NCBI RefSeq assembly: GCF_014133895.1
Contig: NC_050731.1
Coordinates: 1 to 64,000, forward strand
Direction: 5' to 3'
DNA length: 64,000 nt
From: Torulaspora globosa
Taxonomy: Eukaryota > Ascomycota > Saccharomycetes > Saccharomycetales > Saccharomycetaceae
Position numbers and translations under genes: made by a program. This document shows positions 1 to 9,125 of the stretch, one piece after another; within the stretch, counting starts at the first letter, position 1, and each line of letters starts with the position of its first letter. The notes beneath the pieces are model-generated. The model ran no database searches. It worked only from the letters and a program-made list of their open reading frames with translations, and was not told the origin of the DNA.

Positions 1-240
1 TCCTCCCACCCTTTCCTCCTCTCATCATTCCTTCTCTCCCCCCATCTCTTTCTACCCTTCCACCCGACCACATACCTTCACCCTATCCCTCTCCCTTTCA
101 CCCTTCCTTCTTTCTCCTCTCATTCTTCTTTCCCTCTCCCTCTCATCTCGTCCTCTCTCGTCCTTCTTCTCTTCTCTTCTCTTCTCTTCTCTCCCCCTCA
201 CCCATCATTCATCTCAACATTCCACCACATCCTTACAACG
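1..240. repeat. Pyrimidine-only low-complexity tract
   Basis: The first 240 bases of the plus strand are almost purely C and T, with a few A. A pentamer CTTCT is repeated five times in a row at 166-190. No reading frame of note crosses it. Such strand-asymmetric tracts are common near yeast chromosome ends. Its position at the window edge, next to other repeats, fits a subtelomere, but it is not a recognisable telomeric repeat. Confidence 0.7.
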
Positions 241-600
241 CTAAAAACGCGACCGACCAGCTCTCTTCTTTACCGAATTCTCCTCGATAAACAATATCTC
301 CACCACATCCTTCCTCTTATCTTACGGATAAACTAGCCTGGCTCCATCTTCATCAATCACTCGTCTCTTTGTTCTACTCCGGGATGGCATCATCTCATCC
401 CTCCAGGGCTATCTCCTTGCTGTCACGTGGACGGTTCCCAAATAGGAAAAGCAACCTCATATCGACAGACATCAAATAACACGCGGAGCGACGATATCTC
501 CCCTGGCATAACAGTCGTACATGTTTATGTTGTTGCTTTCCTCTCTCAAATAGAAAAGCAGACTCCCAGCCATCTGGACAGGAGTTACAGGAGTCTTATA

Positions 601-832
601 GACAGTATAGTTTCATCGCCATAAACGGCACTTACCTCAGCAGATTTGGCCCCAAGCATTTGTTACTTGCGTGTCTGCCAGACCAAACTTGGCACTCTAT
701 ATCAAATGAGGCGTACTTGAATTACATGTTTATCACTTCACGTTACTCAGAACTTAGTGCGCTTGTCCCAACCTTTGTTATTCAAATGCCCTGTTTGCTG
801 GACTTAACATATATTTGCCTGTGACCTAGACT
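601..832 (+). repeat. Subtelomeric direct repeat, copy 1
   Basis: This block aligns by eye with 1191-1430 in the same orientation. The best-kept part is 620-727, where stretches such as ACGGCACTTACCTCAGCA and CCCCAAGCATT recur with scattered substitutions. Similarity weakens but continues to about 830 (for example CAAATGC...TTTG...AACAT.TATTTG in both). No coding potential is evident. It looks like an old segmental duplication in subtelomeric DNA. Confidence 0.75.
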
Positions 833-913
833 CTCATCCACATACCATGTTGTATATACAGACTTGCTCAGGGACGCAAGGAGAGTCACATATGTTCCTG
901 TGAGATAGATCCG

Positions 914-1162
914 CCCAAAAAACCACAACAATCAAACACCAAAACCACACCAAAATAAAACCAAAAAACCACAACAACAAACACTCACACCAAAACAACC
1001 CCCAAAAAACAAAAACAACGACCAAAAAAACCAAAACCATAAACAAAACAACCAACGCGACAAACAAAACAACCAACGCAACAAACAAAAAACCAAAACA
1101 ACTACTAAAAACAACTACCTCAACAAAACAAAACACAAAACAAAAACAACCCCCCCCAAAAA
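914..1162 (+). repeat. A/C-rich strand-asymmetric tract (telomere-like polarity)
   Basis: About 250 bases consist almost only of A and C on the plus strand, with a handful of T and G. Runs of CAAAA, CCAAAA, CAACAA and a final C8 recur without a fixed period. The complementary strand is G/T-rich. At a left chromosome end the yeast telomeric strand also reads C/A-rich 5' to 3', so the polarity matches degenerate telomeric DNA, but no exact telomere unit is visible. The open frames read on the opposite strand are artefacts of composition. It lies between the two copies of the 230-bp direct repeat. Confidence 0.7.
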
Positions 1163-1190
1163 TATCCACCACTTACAACTCTAAAAACTA

Positions 1191-1430
1191 GATCTGTAGT
1201 TTTATCGCCAGATACGGCACTTACCTCAGCACATTTACCCCCAAGCATTTCCTCCTTGCGCATCTGCCAGGTCGAATTTGGCACTCTGTATCAAATCAGG
1301 CGCACTTGAATTACTAGTTGAGCACTCTACTTCTGTGAGAACCATATGTGCTCGCTCTTTTCTCGACTATTTCTTTCGTTCTCCAAATGCTCTATTTGTC
1401 TAGCTAAACATGTATTTGGGCCGCAACCCC
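1191..1430 (+). repeat. Subtelomeric direct repeat, copy 2
   Basis: This is the second copy of the repeat at 601-832, about 590 bp downstream and in the same orientation. The two copies share order and spacing of motifs over about 230 bp with many substitutions and small indels. The A/C-rich tract lies just upstream of this copy. Confidence 0.75.
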
Positions 1431-1700
1431 AACCTAAACTGCTCAGCTCCTATTATCTGGTGAATCTGATCAACGTGTACCGGGACTTCTCCCTTTTACT
1501 ATTGGTCCGAGTCTGGCTTCTTCCCACGTGATGGATGTCATCCAAGAAACTCCGGAATTTTCCCCGCAATTTAGTAACCCCGGACATTCTTGATGACGCA
1601 CGATCATGCAGAGAAGTTCCCCTAAATTAGCCGCCTATCGGAGTTTCTTCTCGCTGATCACGGTCTCTTATCTGATCTCGGATTCTTGCCACCTCTCTGA

Positions 1701-1890
1701 TAACGGTTTCCTGGGTTCAATCCCTTTGAGATGCACATCTTTGGAAATTGTTTTCCTCGGTTCAATCCCTTTGAGATGTACATCTTTAGAAATCGTTTTC
1801 TTGCGTTCAATCCCTCTGGGATCCCACAATTTGAAATTTTCTTCCTCTCTTCAATCCCTCTGAGACGCACATTTCTTGGATTCTGTTATT
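1701..1890 (+). repeat. 45-bp minisatellite, four copies
   Basis: Four tandem units begin with TTCAATCCC at 1716, 1761, 1806 and 1850, so the period is 45, 45 and 44 bp. Units 1 and 2 are nearly identical and units 3 and 4 are more diverged. Because 45 is a multiple of three, short open frames cross it on both strands, giving a repeated 15-residue pattern. These frames have no family resemblance and I do not call a gene. Confidence 0.85.
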
Positions 1891-3662
1891 TGTTTGTTTG
1901 TTGGTTGACAGTCTTGGTCAAGTTTTTCGGAAGTGAGACTAGTCCAATGTGTAAATCCTCGCCGTCCTGACCTAAAGATGATAGGAAACAGCATACAAAT
2001 GCTAACAGTCGAGGAAAAGAATTAGAGACTAAAGATACTGATCGTTCTCGATCTAGCGATACTTCTGGTTACCGAACAAGCGCCTCCCAAATACCGGCCA
2101 TTTTGAATGGTCCTATATACACACCGACTTTCCTACTTTCATGCATATTGACGACGATTCCCAGCGAGTCGATCGTATTTGTCATCATTTCACTCTCACT
2201 CCAACATACGTAGAGACCCGCCTGTCCTGCGGCACAGGAGCAATGGCGTCACAACGGATCCTTCCGGTGCAGCTCCATTTCCCCCCAAGTGCAGATCTCT
2301 TGCTTCCTACTACTCATCCAATCAAACATTCATTGCGTACACAACTGGCTTGAACCTCTTCCAACTCCCACAGTAATTCTAACCGCTCATTGACTACTCG
2401 TCTCTCTTTAATGGATGGAATCGGCTATCCTGGATGGTCCTTCGTGTTCTGGCCAGCCCATGAATACTGCTTCCCGCTCTTTGACGGGCCGTACCCACTC
2501 ATTGCTAATCGCTGATAAAATTGCAGATCAAACTTGCATAGCCCTTGGCTGGCAGTAACTGGCCCATGCTTGTTTACTGCTCATCTGTCTTCATTGCGGA
2601 TCGAAATTCTCATCTCATTGCAAAGTGAATATCTCACCCAAGACGCAGCACAATCGACTCAGCAAACTTATCTGTTTTTGAGAGCGGCATGTCGCCGTGG
2701 CATATGCCAAATCTATTGCTCCTTACTTTGGTGCCTCTATTCATGTTCCTTCTTAATCTCCACAGACTGTTTAGATGCTCCAAAGCAATGTGAACTAAGT
2801 GCATGCCTATATGCCATCGGCAGTCGCTCCAAACTCAACCGTATCGTGAATTTGTCAAGACCTTGAGTCATTTTTACTAGCCAGAGTCACCGATTAGTTT
2901 CCCTTAGGCATCGCTATAGCACATCGCAACCACAGGCTTCTTGAATCGATCTAACTAGTTACCACGATCAATGCGCCCTATAGAGACGGTCTATGCCAGC
3001 ATTAAAGTCCTTTTGGCCCGTCACTTCTCTTTGTTGCTCATCCCCTTTCATCGTCGAGTTAGATGTTTCATCTCACGCAAAAGTGAAAAATCGACCAAGA
3101 TCTCTCCATCTAGAGATACCAATGATGGGCCTATCCACGGAAAATGGGCGCCCAAAGCACTATGAATTTTTCCATCTCAAGCTTTGTCCTGCTGAAATGA
3201 CGCCACTTCTTGAAGATTCAGGCGAAATGCACTGAGAAACGGTATCTCAACCTCAGGCTAGGCCAGCTGGGGTGCAGAGCATTACTGTTAGTCCTTTGTG
3301 CGCTGCGTACGCCTCAACTTCACATCATGTACTCCTAGGCCGTGAGCTCGTCCACTAGGCGGTAGGTGGAGAACTAAGGTACCAGATTACTGTTTAAGTT
3401 GGTTATGAATTGGCATATATACTCTTCCATTTGAGTGCAATATATTGAGTCCAGCGAAGGAATCGGCCATAAAGTTGGCCTTTCAACTAGATCTTCCGCC
3501 CGAGTCATTGTTGGTTCGAATCAGAAGGAATCATACGCTTAAAATATAAAGAGAGCGGAGACTATTTTGAAACAAGAGCCTTTCGCTTTGACAAGCAAAC
3601 TTAAAGACAACTCTGGTCAAGAGTAGATCGAAAAAGGTCAACTGCCTTATATCTCAATTCAG
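1891..3662. other. Gene-free subtelomeric stretch
   Basis: I see no credible gene here. The longest frames are below 110 codons, several lack an ATG, and none resembles a family. Two segments, 2559-2642 and 3013-3099, look like diverged copies of one another (shared TTGGCCC, TGCTCATC, CATCTCA, AAAGTGAA in the same order), which suggests further worn subtelomeric duplications. Confidence 0.5.
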
Positions 3663-4604
3663 TCAGAACGAGTAATTATCAAGAGGTGCTTCATCTTTAA
3701 TTTTCTCCCATAGCTTGTCTATCTCAGAGACAATATTTGCGGGTAAAGGACCCTCAGAGATGGCTTCTGCAGTGTCAGTAACTTGATCAGCGTTCCTGCC
3801 TCCAATAATAACGGCGTCTCCAAATTTGCCAGAGAGTACCGAATTATGCACAACCCATCTGTAGGCCAGACGAGCTTTCGTTGTGCCCACTTTCTGTGCC
3901 AATTTGTCCCACTCATCAAGCGCTGTCAAAAGTGCGGGCCTGCTGTACAACTTGAGATAGATCTGCCCAACAGGAGTGTTTGGATCGAATCTACCTTCGC
4001 CGTTCTTGATATCATCGACGCTCCTTGCTAAGAACCCTCCGGCAATAGGAGAATATGCATAAAAAGCTATGTTGAGCTTTCTCAACAAAGGAAACAGCTC
4101 AGATTCAGATCTACGAGCCACGGCATTGTAATTACCTTGGTAAACGGTTGGTAGAACGTAACCTTTACTCTTGGCGTAGTTGTATACTTGCTCGACGTCC
4201 TTGGCCGGAAAGTTTGAAAGACCAAACTTCTTGAACTTTCCTTGTTGGTGCAATTCGTTGATCGCATCAATAGTCTCCTCGATTTCTGTATCGCGGTCGG
4301 GACAATGAAGATAGAAAATTTCGACACTCTCAACTCCTAGCAAATCCAGCGACTCTGCAATTGATTCTTCAATTCCCTTTTTCGTCAAGCTGCCGTCAGT
4401 GAATCCCCTAGCCTTGGTATCTATCACAAATTGCTCGGGTAAGTGCAGCTCACCGATGGCTTTCTCGCTTCCTGGATAAATTCTGGCGGTATCTAGCTCT
4501 CTGATACCACTCTTCTTCAAAACTTCAACTATTTTGGATGAGTCCTCATGTGGAAGCAAACCAAATGGGTATCCCCCGTAGACGATTTTAGGCGAATTTG
4601 ACAT
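3663..4604 (-). CDS. AKR7-type aldo/keto reductase (aflatoxin aldehyde / succinic semialdehyde reductase family)
   Basis: This is a cytosolic NADPH-dependent aldo/keto reductase of 313 residues. The catalytic tetrad is visible as Asp38 and Tyr43 (LDTARIYPGSE), Lys64 (IDTKARG) and His100 (YLHCPD). The stretch YQGNYNAVARRSESELFP near residue 155 and the late YAYSPIAGGFL are characteristic of the AKR7 branch, whose known members reduce aflatoxin dialdehyde, succinic semialdehyde and other reactive aldehydes. S. cerevisiae has no close AKR7 member that I recall, so a symbol is not given. The start is an ATG. A TTACTAA Yap1-type site lies about 115 bp upstream, which suggests induction by oxidative or electrophile stress. 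The true substrate is unknown. Confidence 0.85.
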   Translation of the reverse strand: MSNSPKIVYGGYPFGLLPHEDSSKIVEVLKKSGIRELDTARIYPGSEKAIGELHLPEQFVIDTKARGFTDGSLTKKGIEESIAESLDLLGVESVEIFYLHCPDRDTEIEETIDAINELHQQGKFKKFGLSNFPAKDVEQVYNYAKSKGYVLPTVYQGNYNAVARRSESELFPLLRKLNIAFYAYSPIAGGFLARSVDDIKNGEGRFDPNTPVGQIYLKLYSRPALLTALDEWDKLAQKVGTTKARLAYRWVVHNSVLSGKFGDAVIIGGRNADQVTDTAEAISEGPLPANIVSEIDKLWEKIKDEAPLDNYSF

Positions 4605-5366
4605 TGTAATGTGATCCTTATGTCGGGCATGAGACTGTAGTGTATAATGGGTGGCAAACTACAGTCCTCTTATAGTGAAACAGAAAAACCACACCTTCAA
4701 CATTCTTGACTTCTGCTTAGTAATGAGAGACACACCTTATCAGCTATGTGCTGCGCCGGCTTAGAATTGATCCCTTTTACTTCCGTTTAACACGGACATT
4801 AAATGGGAAAGATCTACTGCATTTCCTGGAGGCAAGGACGTGCGAGCTTCATATAGTGCCGATGCATAGCCTATGGTGAACAGCAAGTGCTGATGCGCCC
4901 GGCTTGCATCATATGGTGCAGCTTATATAGTGGCTTGCCGTAGCGCAATAGTTACAGAGCATAGACGGAACCAATGTAACACGAATCAAGTAGCGTCGAT
5001 GGGTTCAATGAATAAGATTTCTTTACCAAGAGCTTAAGTCTGATTCACTAGGCCAGTGTCAAGCATTAAATGGTTAAACAGAGAAGTTATGGAAGGAGAT
5101 CGGCCACTCTAGCATCGCTCCTTCCATACAAAACCTCGAAATCAGTAGCATCATTCGTTGTCTTTCTGAGCAAACGCAAGCCCAAGTGCTCTCACAATCA
5201 ACTGACAGCTAACTACATCCGAATACCTGGCATCTTGACCAAAACGTAAAAACGAGACAACGCGAGCCACGACGCGAGATCTTCATCTTGAAAAACTTAT
5301 TTATCGCGACATACCTGTAGCATAGTATATTGGTTCAGAGAACTACCTTTTAAGCTTCAGTCCCAC
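4605..5366. other. Spacer between the two AKR genes
   Basis: This 760-bp gap holds the promoter of the AKR7-type gene and the 3' flank of the AAD-type gene. The only element I single out is the Yap1-type site at 4717-4723. A TATAG stretch at about 4672-4676 could serve as a weak TATA box for the leftward gene. No open frame or RNA gene is apparent. Confidence 0.5.
4717..4723 (-). promoter_or_regulatory. Yap1-type response element (TTACTAA on minus strand)
   Basis: The plus strand reads TTAGTAA, i.e. TTACTAA in the orientation of the AKR7-type gene, about 115 bp upstream of its ATG. TTACTAA is the classic Yap1 recognition element. A seven-base match is weak on its own, but its position and the detoxification role of the gene make regulation by Yap1 plausible. 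Confidence 0.45.
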
Positions 5367-6509
5367 TCATTTGAACTGCAAGGAATCAAGGTTTAGCTTA
5401 TAACAAGATGCAGAAAGGAAAGCGAGCTCCCCCGAGATGGCTGGGTTCTGACCAATAAGACTTGTGGGGAACCCGATATCAAAGGGAACAACACTTTCGA
5501 GATAGCTGACTTGTTCTCGAGTCAGCTTGATCGATAAAGCTGCAATGTTGTCCTTTAAATGCTCGACCTTTTTGCCTCCCACAAGCGGGAAGACGTTGGT
5601 TCCTTTGGACCTGATATACGCAAGAGCAATAGCTGTTACGGATTGCGTGCCATGTTCTTTGGCAACTTTCTCCAAAGCAGAACTGATCTTCACTTCCAAC
5701 TCTGTCTGCTCAGGAGGCTGACCAAACGACCGCAATTTCTCTCCACGCTTTTTACGCTCCTCGATGGATTCTTTGGTCTGGAACCTTCCCCCACCAAGAA
5801 CATCCCAGGGCACGAGCGCCATACCGAAATGCTTGGCCATTGGAAGAATCTCTCGCTCGAAATCTCTGAGCATAACGTTCCATCTGCCTTGATAAACACT
5901 GAACGGAGTCTTGCCACGCGACACAGCGTAATAGTTGGCGGCGGACACGACCCATGCTGGTGTGTCAGAAGCTCCTAGGTACAAAACTTTACCCTGCTGC
6001 ACCAGAACGTGCAAGCTATCCATCAATTCCTCTATCGAAGTCATATGGTCCCACCAGTGGACATACAAGATATCGATCCAGTCCGTCTTCAGCTTCTTCA
6101 AGGAGTCGCGGACACTTACGTGCAGACTGCGCCTGTTGTTCCCGCCAAAATTCGCACTTCTGCCTTTGCCCACTTCATAAGCCTTGTAATCGCTTGTAAA
6201 CTTTGTAGCGATCACGAGCTGGTCGCGAATCTTCCTCGATTCCATCCATTCACCGATCCAAGCCTCCGACTCTTCGTTCTGGTAGTTGTTCGCCGTGTCG
6301 ATAAAGTTCCCACCTGCTTCGTAGTACACGTCTAGCAATTCGAAAGCGCGCTCCTTGTTTGATGAACCTAAATACTCAGACCATGCGTTTCCAATCGATG
6401 CCGCTCCCAAGGCCAACGGTGAAACCTTGATGCCAGCGGTTTTCGACAAAAGGTTTAAGCGGCCCAACTCGGTAGGAGGTTCAGGTGCAGGTGCAAACAA
6501 CTCAGACAT
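5367..6509 (-). CDS. AAD-type aryl-alcohol dehydrogenase (AKR9 family)
   Basis: This 380-residue protein matches the yeast AAD family of putative aryl-alcohol dehydrogenases (S. cerevisiae members are about 376 residues and mostly subtelomeric). The aldo/keto reductase tetrad is Asp71 and Tyr76 ([14 protein letters not shown]), Lys103 ([10 protein letters not shown]) and His151 (YVHWWDH). The family motif [19 protein letters not shown] at about 122-140 is present, as is the C-terminal cofactor region [11 protein letters not shown]. These enzymes are thought to use NADPH and aromatic aldehydes, but substrates are poorly defined. The ATG start gives full family length. Which of the several AAD paralogues it corresponds to cannot be told by eye. 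A Yap1-like TGACTAA site lies about 210 bp upstream. Confidence 0.9.
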   Translation of the reverse strand: MSELFAPAPEPPTELGRLNLLSKTAGIKVSPLALGAASIGNAWSEYLGSSNKERAFELLDVYYEAGGNFIDTANNYQNEESEAWIGEWMESRKIRDQLVIATKFTSDYKAYEVGKGRSANFGGNNRRSLHVSVRDSLKKLKTDWIDILYVHWWDHMTSIEELMDSLHVLVQQGKVLYLGASDTPAWVVSAANYYAVSRGKTPFSVYQGRWNVMLRDFEREILPMAKHFGMALVPWDVLGGGRFQTKESIEERKKRGEKLRSFGQPPEQTELEVKISSALEKVAKEHGTQSVTAIALAYIRSKGTNVFPLVGGKKVEHLKDNIAALSIKLTREQVSYLESVVPFDIGFPTSLIGQNPAISGELAFLSASCYKLNLDSLQFK

Positions 6510-7904
6510 GATGAAATGGTTCGGAAGCTTCTGAGTGATTGGATGGTCTTCTCTCGGAGTACGCCAATCTCTATCGACTGATGAGACGTACCTTTTTATA
6601 TGATTCTCACCGAAACATAATCTTTCAAAAACCTCTAAGGGGTGGACAACAACGCTCGTTCAGCGGCCTTCGTTTCACCTGAGAGGCTCGATTTCACAGC
6701 CTCTGCTAACATAACGTTATTAGTCAATTACTGATTAGTTATTGTTAGTAGCCTGTATTCCTTGATCTGTTACAACTAATCTTGGCAAGCGTCAAACCCC
6801 CGCTAAAATCCGTCCCGCGGAACTGCCCATTGTGCAACTTCAGCCTACAGTAACTACGGATATCAAATCGAGAGCACGCGCGGGGGCAATGCTCAAAGTA
6901 ATACTAAACTTTACTAAGCAACTGTATGTGGCTCAGAGCTTGATTGTCTTCGGTTAGAATACGAACTGACCTAGCCAGCTAACTTAAGTTGTAGAATCAA
7001 GCGCCACCGTGATTGGCCAAGCTAGTAATAACCAGACTATCGCACAGAGGAAAAGGCGTTGTCACAGGAGTCACATTAATTTTCAGATCTTTGGGAAAGG
7101 CCATCCTTCACTAGAGGTCGCTTGCTTGTCTTCAAAAATCATCTTGTAAATTGCCCGATCATCTGATGGAGGGACACTGCTTCTTCGGTCTAATGTTCGA
7201 ACAGAGAGGCTAGAGCTCAGCACAGCAAGTGAGGGGAAATGCTTGGCCGGAATTGAGCCACAGAAGTACCGCCCAATCAAATCCACCTCTTATTTTTTCT
7301 GCTACATTTCAGGAAGGAGCCAATATTGAAAGTGTTAGCACTGATTTGGGTTCGTCCCGGTTACGAAGTCATCTAGACCTGAAGATATGAGAGCCTTTTT
7401 CATCTCACTTGTGTGGCGAGAGAGTGCCCTCTACCTGAAGCTCTTTTTGGAGCGCACTGATAGCAATAATTCAAAGATGAATCGCTTCAGATGCCTAATT
7501 ATCATTAGCCTGCAGATCTCAGCGACAAAGAGTTAGACAGACGGCCTGCAGCTTCACGATCTCAGCTCGCCATTATAGGCAAAACAAATAATTTCTTGGC
7601 AAAAAAATTACGTAGATATCCCACGCTATGCCCGCTTAACCCATATACACTGCTTGGAAGAGCATCAAGAGTTAATGGAAGAATTAGAACCCGACTACTC
7701 CCAATTCCGCTTGAGAAACGAGTGAAGCAAACAGAGAGAAGCCAACTTTTTATGAAAGCAAAAACCAGGTGAATGGTAAGCTGCCTGCCATATATAAAGG
7801 CATGCCAATATGCCAGCAAGAGAACCGAAATAGGCTTCAGGATAGGCCAACAATCGATTTAGTTTTCTCCCCTTATTCATACTTTCAAATTAGCTGCTTT
7901 TAGA
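6510..7904. other. Long divergent spacer, AAD gene to FMN oxidase gene
   Basis: This 1.4-kb gap separates two divergently transcribed genes and holds both promoters. I see a Yap1-like site near 6720, a strong TATATAAA box at 7791-7798 for the rightward gene, and no coding frame above 85 codons that resembles anything. Long spacers like this are typical of the subtelomeric part of the window. Confidence 0.5.
6720..6726 (-). promoter_or_regulatory. Yap1-type site (TGACTAA on minus strand)
   Basis: The plus strand reads TTAGTCA, i.e. TGACTAA in the orientation of the AAD-type gene, about 210 bp upstream of its ATG. TGACTAA is a known Yap1 variant site, and S. cerevisiae AAD genes are reported to respond to Yap1. 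Several TTAGT-like variants follow at 6733-6750. Confidence 0.4.
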
Positions 7905-9125
7905 ATGGAATTTCTCGAGACACCTGCAGGAAACCCATTGCAATATATGGCCACCGTTTACGGACGCGGTCTCAACTACGAACGTCCCCCATTTACGTTT
8001 CAAAGCAACGAGTGGGAAGCCCTTGCGAGAAATCGCATGTCACAAGAGGCGCTCGGTTATGTTTGCGGAAATGCCAGCACTGGTGAGACATATCAAAAGA
8101 ACAGGGAGGCCTTTAAAAAATGGTCGATCGTGCCACGCCGTTTGGTGAAAACTACGTCGTATCCCTCCCTCAAAATCAATTTGTTCGGACGGGAAATCCC
8201 ATCGCCAATAGCAACTGCGCCAGTCGGAGTGCTGCGTATCTTCAATCCTGACGGAGAAATCGCCGTCGCTAAGGCGGCCGCCAGGGAACGGGTTCCGTAT
8301 ATTTACAGTTCTGCTGCCGCCACAGCAATGGAGGATGTTGCCAAAGCTAATGGCGATGGAGTTCGCTGGTTTCAATTGTATTGGCCTGCCAATGAGCATA
8401 ATGACATCACAGCAAGTCTTCTAAAGCGGGCGAAAGCGAATGGATTTAGTGCTCTTTTCGTTACCTTGGACACTTACAAACTTGGATGGCGTCCAAGTGA
8501 CCTGAACAACGGATACAACCCATTTCTGCGTTCGGACAGCATAGGAACAGCGCTCGGGTTTTCTGATCCAGTGTTTCGCAGCCACTTCAAAGCAAAGCAT
8601 GGCAAAGAAGTCGAAGAAGACTTGCACAGCGCCGCTAGTGAATGGGCCAGCATGATATTTCCTGGATTCAGTCATGGTTGGGAAGACATTGCGTTCCTGC
8701 GTGAGCACTGGGACGGGCCCATCATTCTGAAGGGGATCCAGTCAGTCCAAGATGCAAAGCATGCTGTAGAATTGGGCATCGAGGGGATCGTCGTATCTAA
8801 CCACGGTGGTAGACAGCAAGATGGTGGACCCGCATCCTTGGACTGTCTGGTGAAGATTGTTAAAGCGGTTAGAGATAAGATAGATATTATTTTCGACTCT
8901 GGCATTCGCTGCGGTGCTGACATTGCGAAAGCGATGGCTATTGGGGCCAAAATGGTCCTTGTAGGTAGACCCTACGTTTACGGTTTGGTCTTGGGAGGCG
9001 AGGAAGGTGTCGAACATGTTTTACGTTCGTTGCTAGGAGACCTAACGATGAATTTGCATCTTGCAGGCATCCCTTCTGTGTCTCAAAAGGACCTCAATGT
9101 TGACTCTCTGGAATTTAGTGGCTGA
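7905..9125 (+). CDS. FMN-dependent alpha-hydroxy-acid oxidase, lactate 2-monooxygenase-like
   Basis: This 406-residue protein belongs to the FMN-dependent alpha-hydroxy-acid dehydrogenase/oxidase family (glycolate oxidase, cytochrome b2, lactate monooxygenase). It has FMN and substrate motifs: PIATAPVGV near 101-109, FQLYW 156-160, catalytic Lys276 (ILKG), His300 and Arg303 (SNHGGRQ), and the FDSGIRCGADI and GRPYVYG phosphate-binding segments near 330-360. There is no N-terminal cytochrome b5 domain or mitochondrial presequence, so it is not CYB2. The TLDTYKLGWRPSDLN segment resembles lactate 2-monooxygenases and their fungal relatives. The likely reaction is oxidation of lactate or a similar 2-hydroxy acid in the cytosol. 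The C terminus is not an obvious peroxisomal signal. A TATATAAA box lies 107 bp upstream of the ATG. Confidence 0.85.
   Translation: MEFLETPAGNPLQYMATVYGRGLNYERPPFTFQSNEWEALARNRMSQEALGYVCGNASTGETYQKNREAFKKWSIVPRRLVKTTSYPSLKINLFGREIPSPIATAPVGVLRIFNPDGEIAVAKAAARERVPYIYSSAAATAMEDVAKANGDGVRWFQLYWPANEHNDITASLLKRAKANGFSALFVTLDTYKLGWRPSDLNNGYNPFLRSDSIGTALGFSDPVFRSHFKAKHGKEVEEDLHSAASEWASMIFPGFSHGWEDIAFLREHWDGPIILKGIQSVQDAKHAVELGIEGIVVSNHGGRQQDGGPASLDCLVKIVKAVRDKIDIIFDSGIRCGADIAKAMAIGAKMVLVGRPYVYGLVLGGEEGVEHVLRSLLGDLTMNLHLAGIPSVSQKDLNVDSLEFSG

Noticed and set aside
834..1172. 112-codon minus-strand frame rich in Phe, Val and Leu
   Set aside because: It is the G/T-rich complement of the A/C tract. Low-complexity composition explains the lack of stops, and nothing about it looks like a real protein.
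3513..3522. GGTTCGAATC resembling a tRNA B box
   Set aside because: The flanking bases do not pair into a T stem and no A box, anticodon arm or acceptor stem can be drawn around it.
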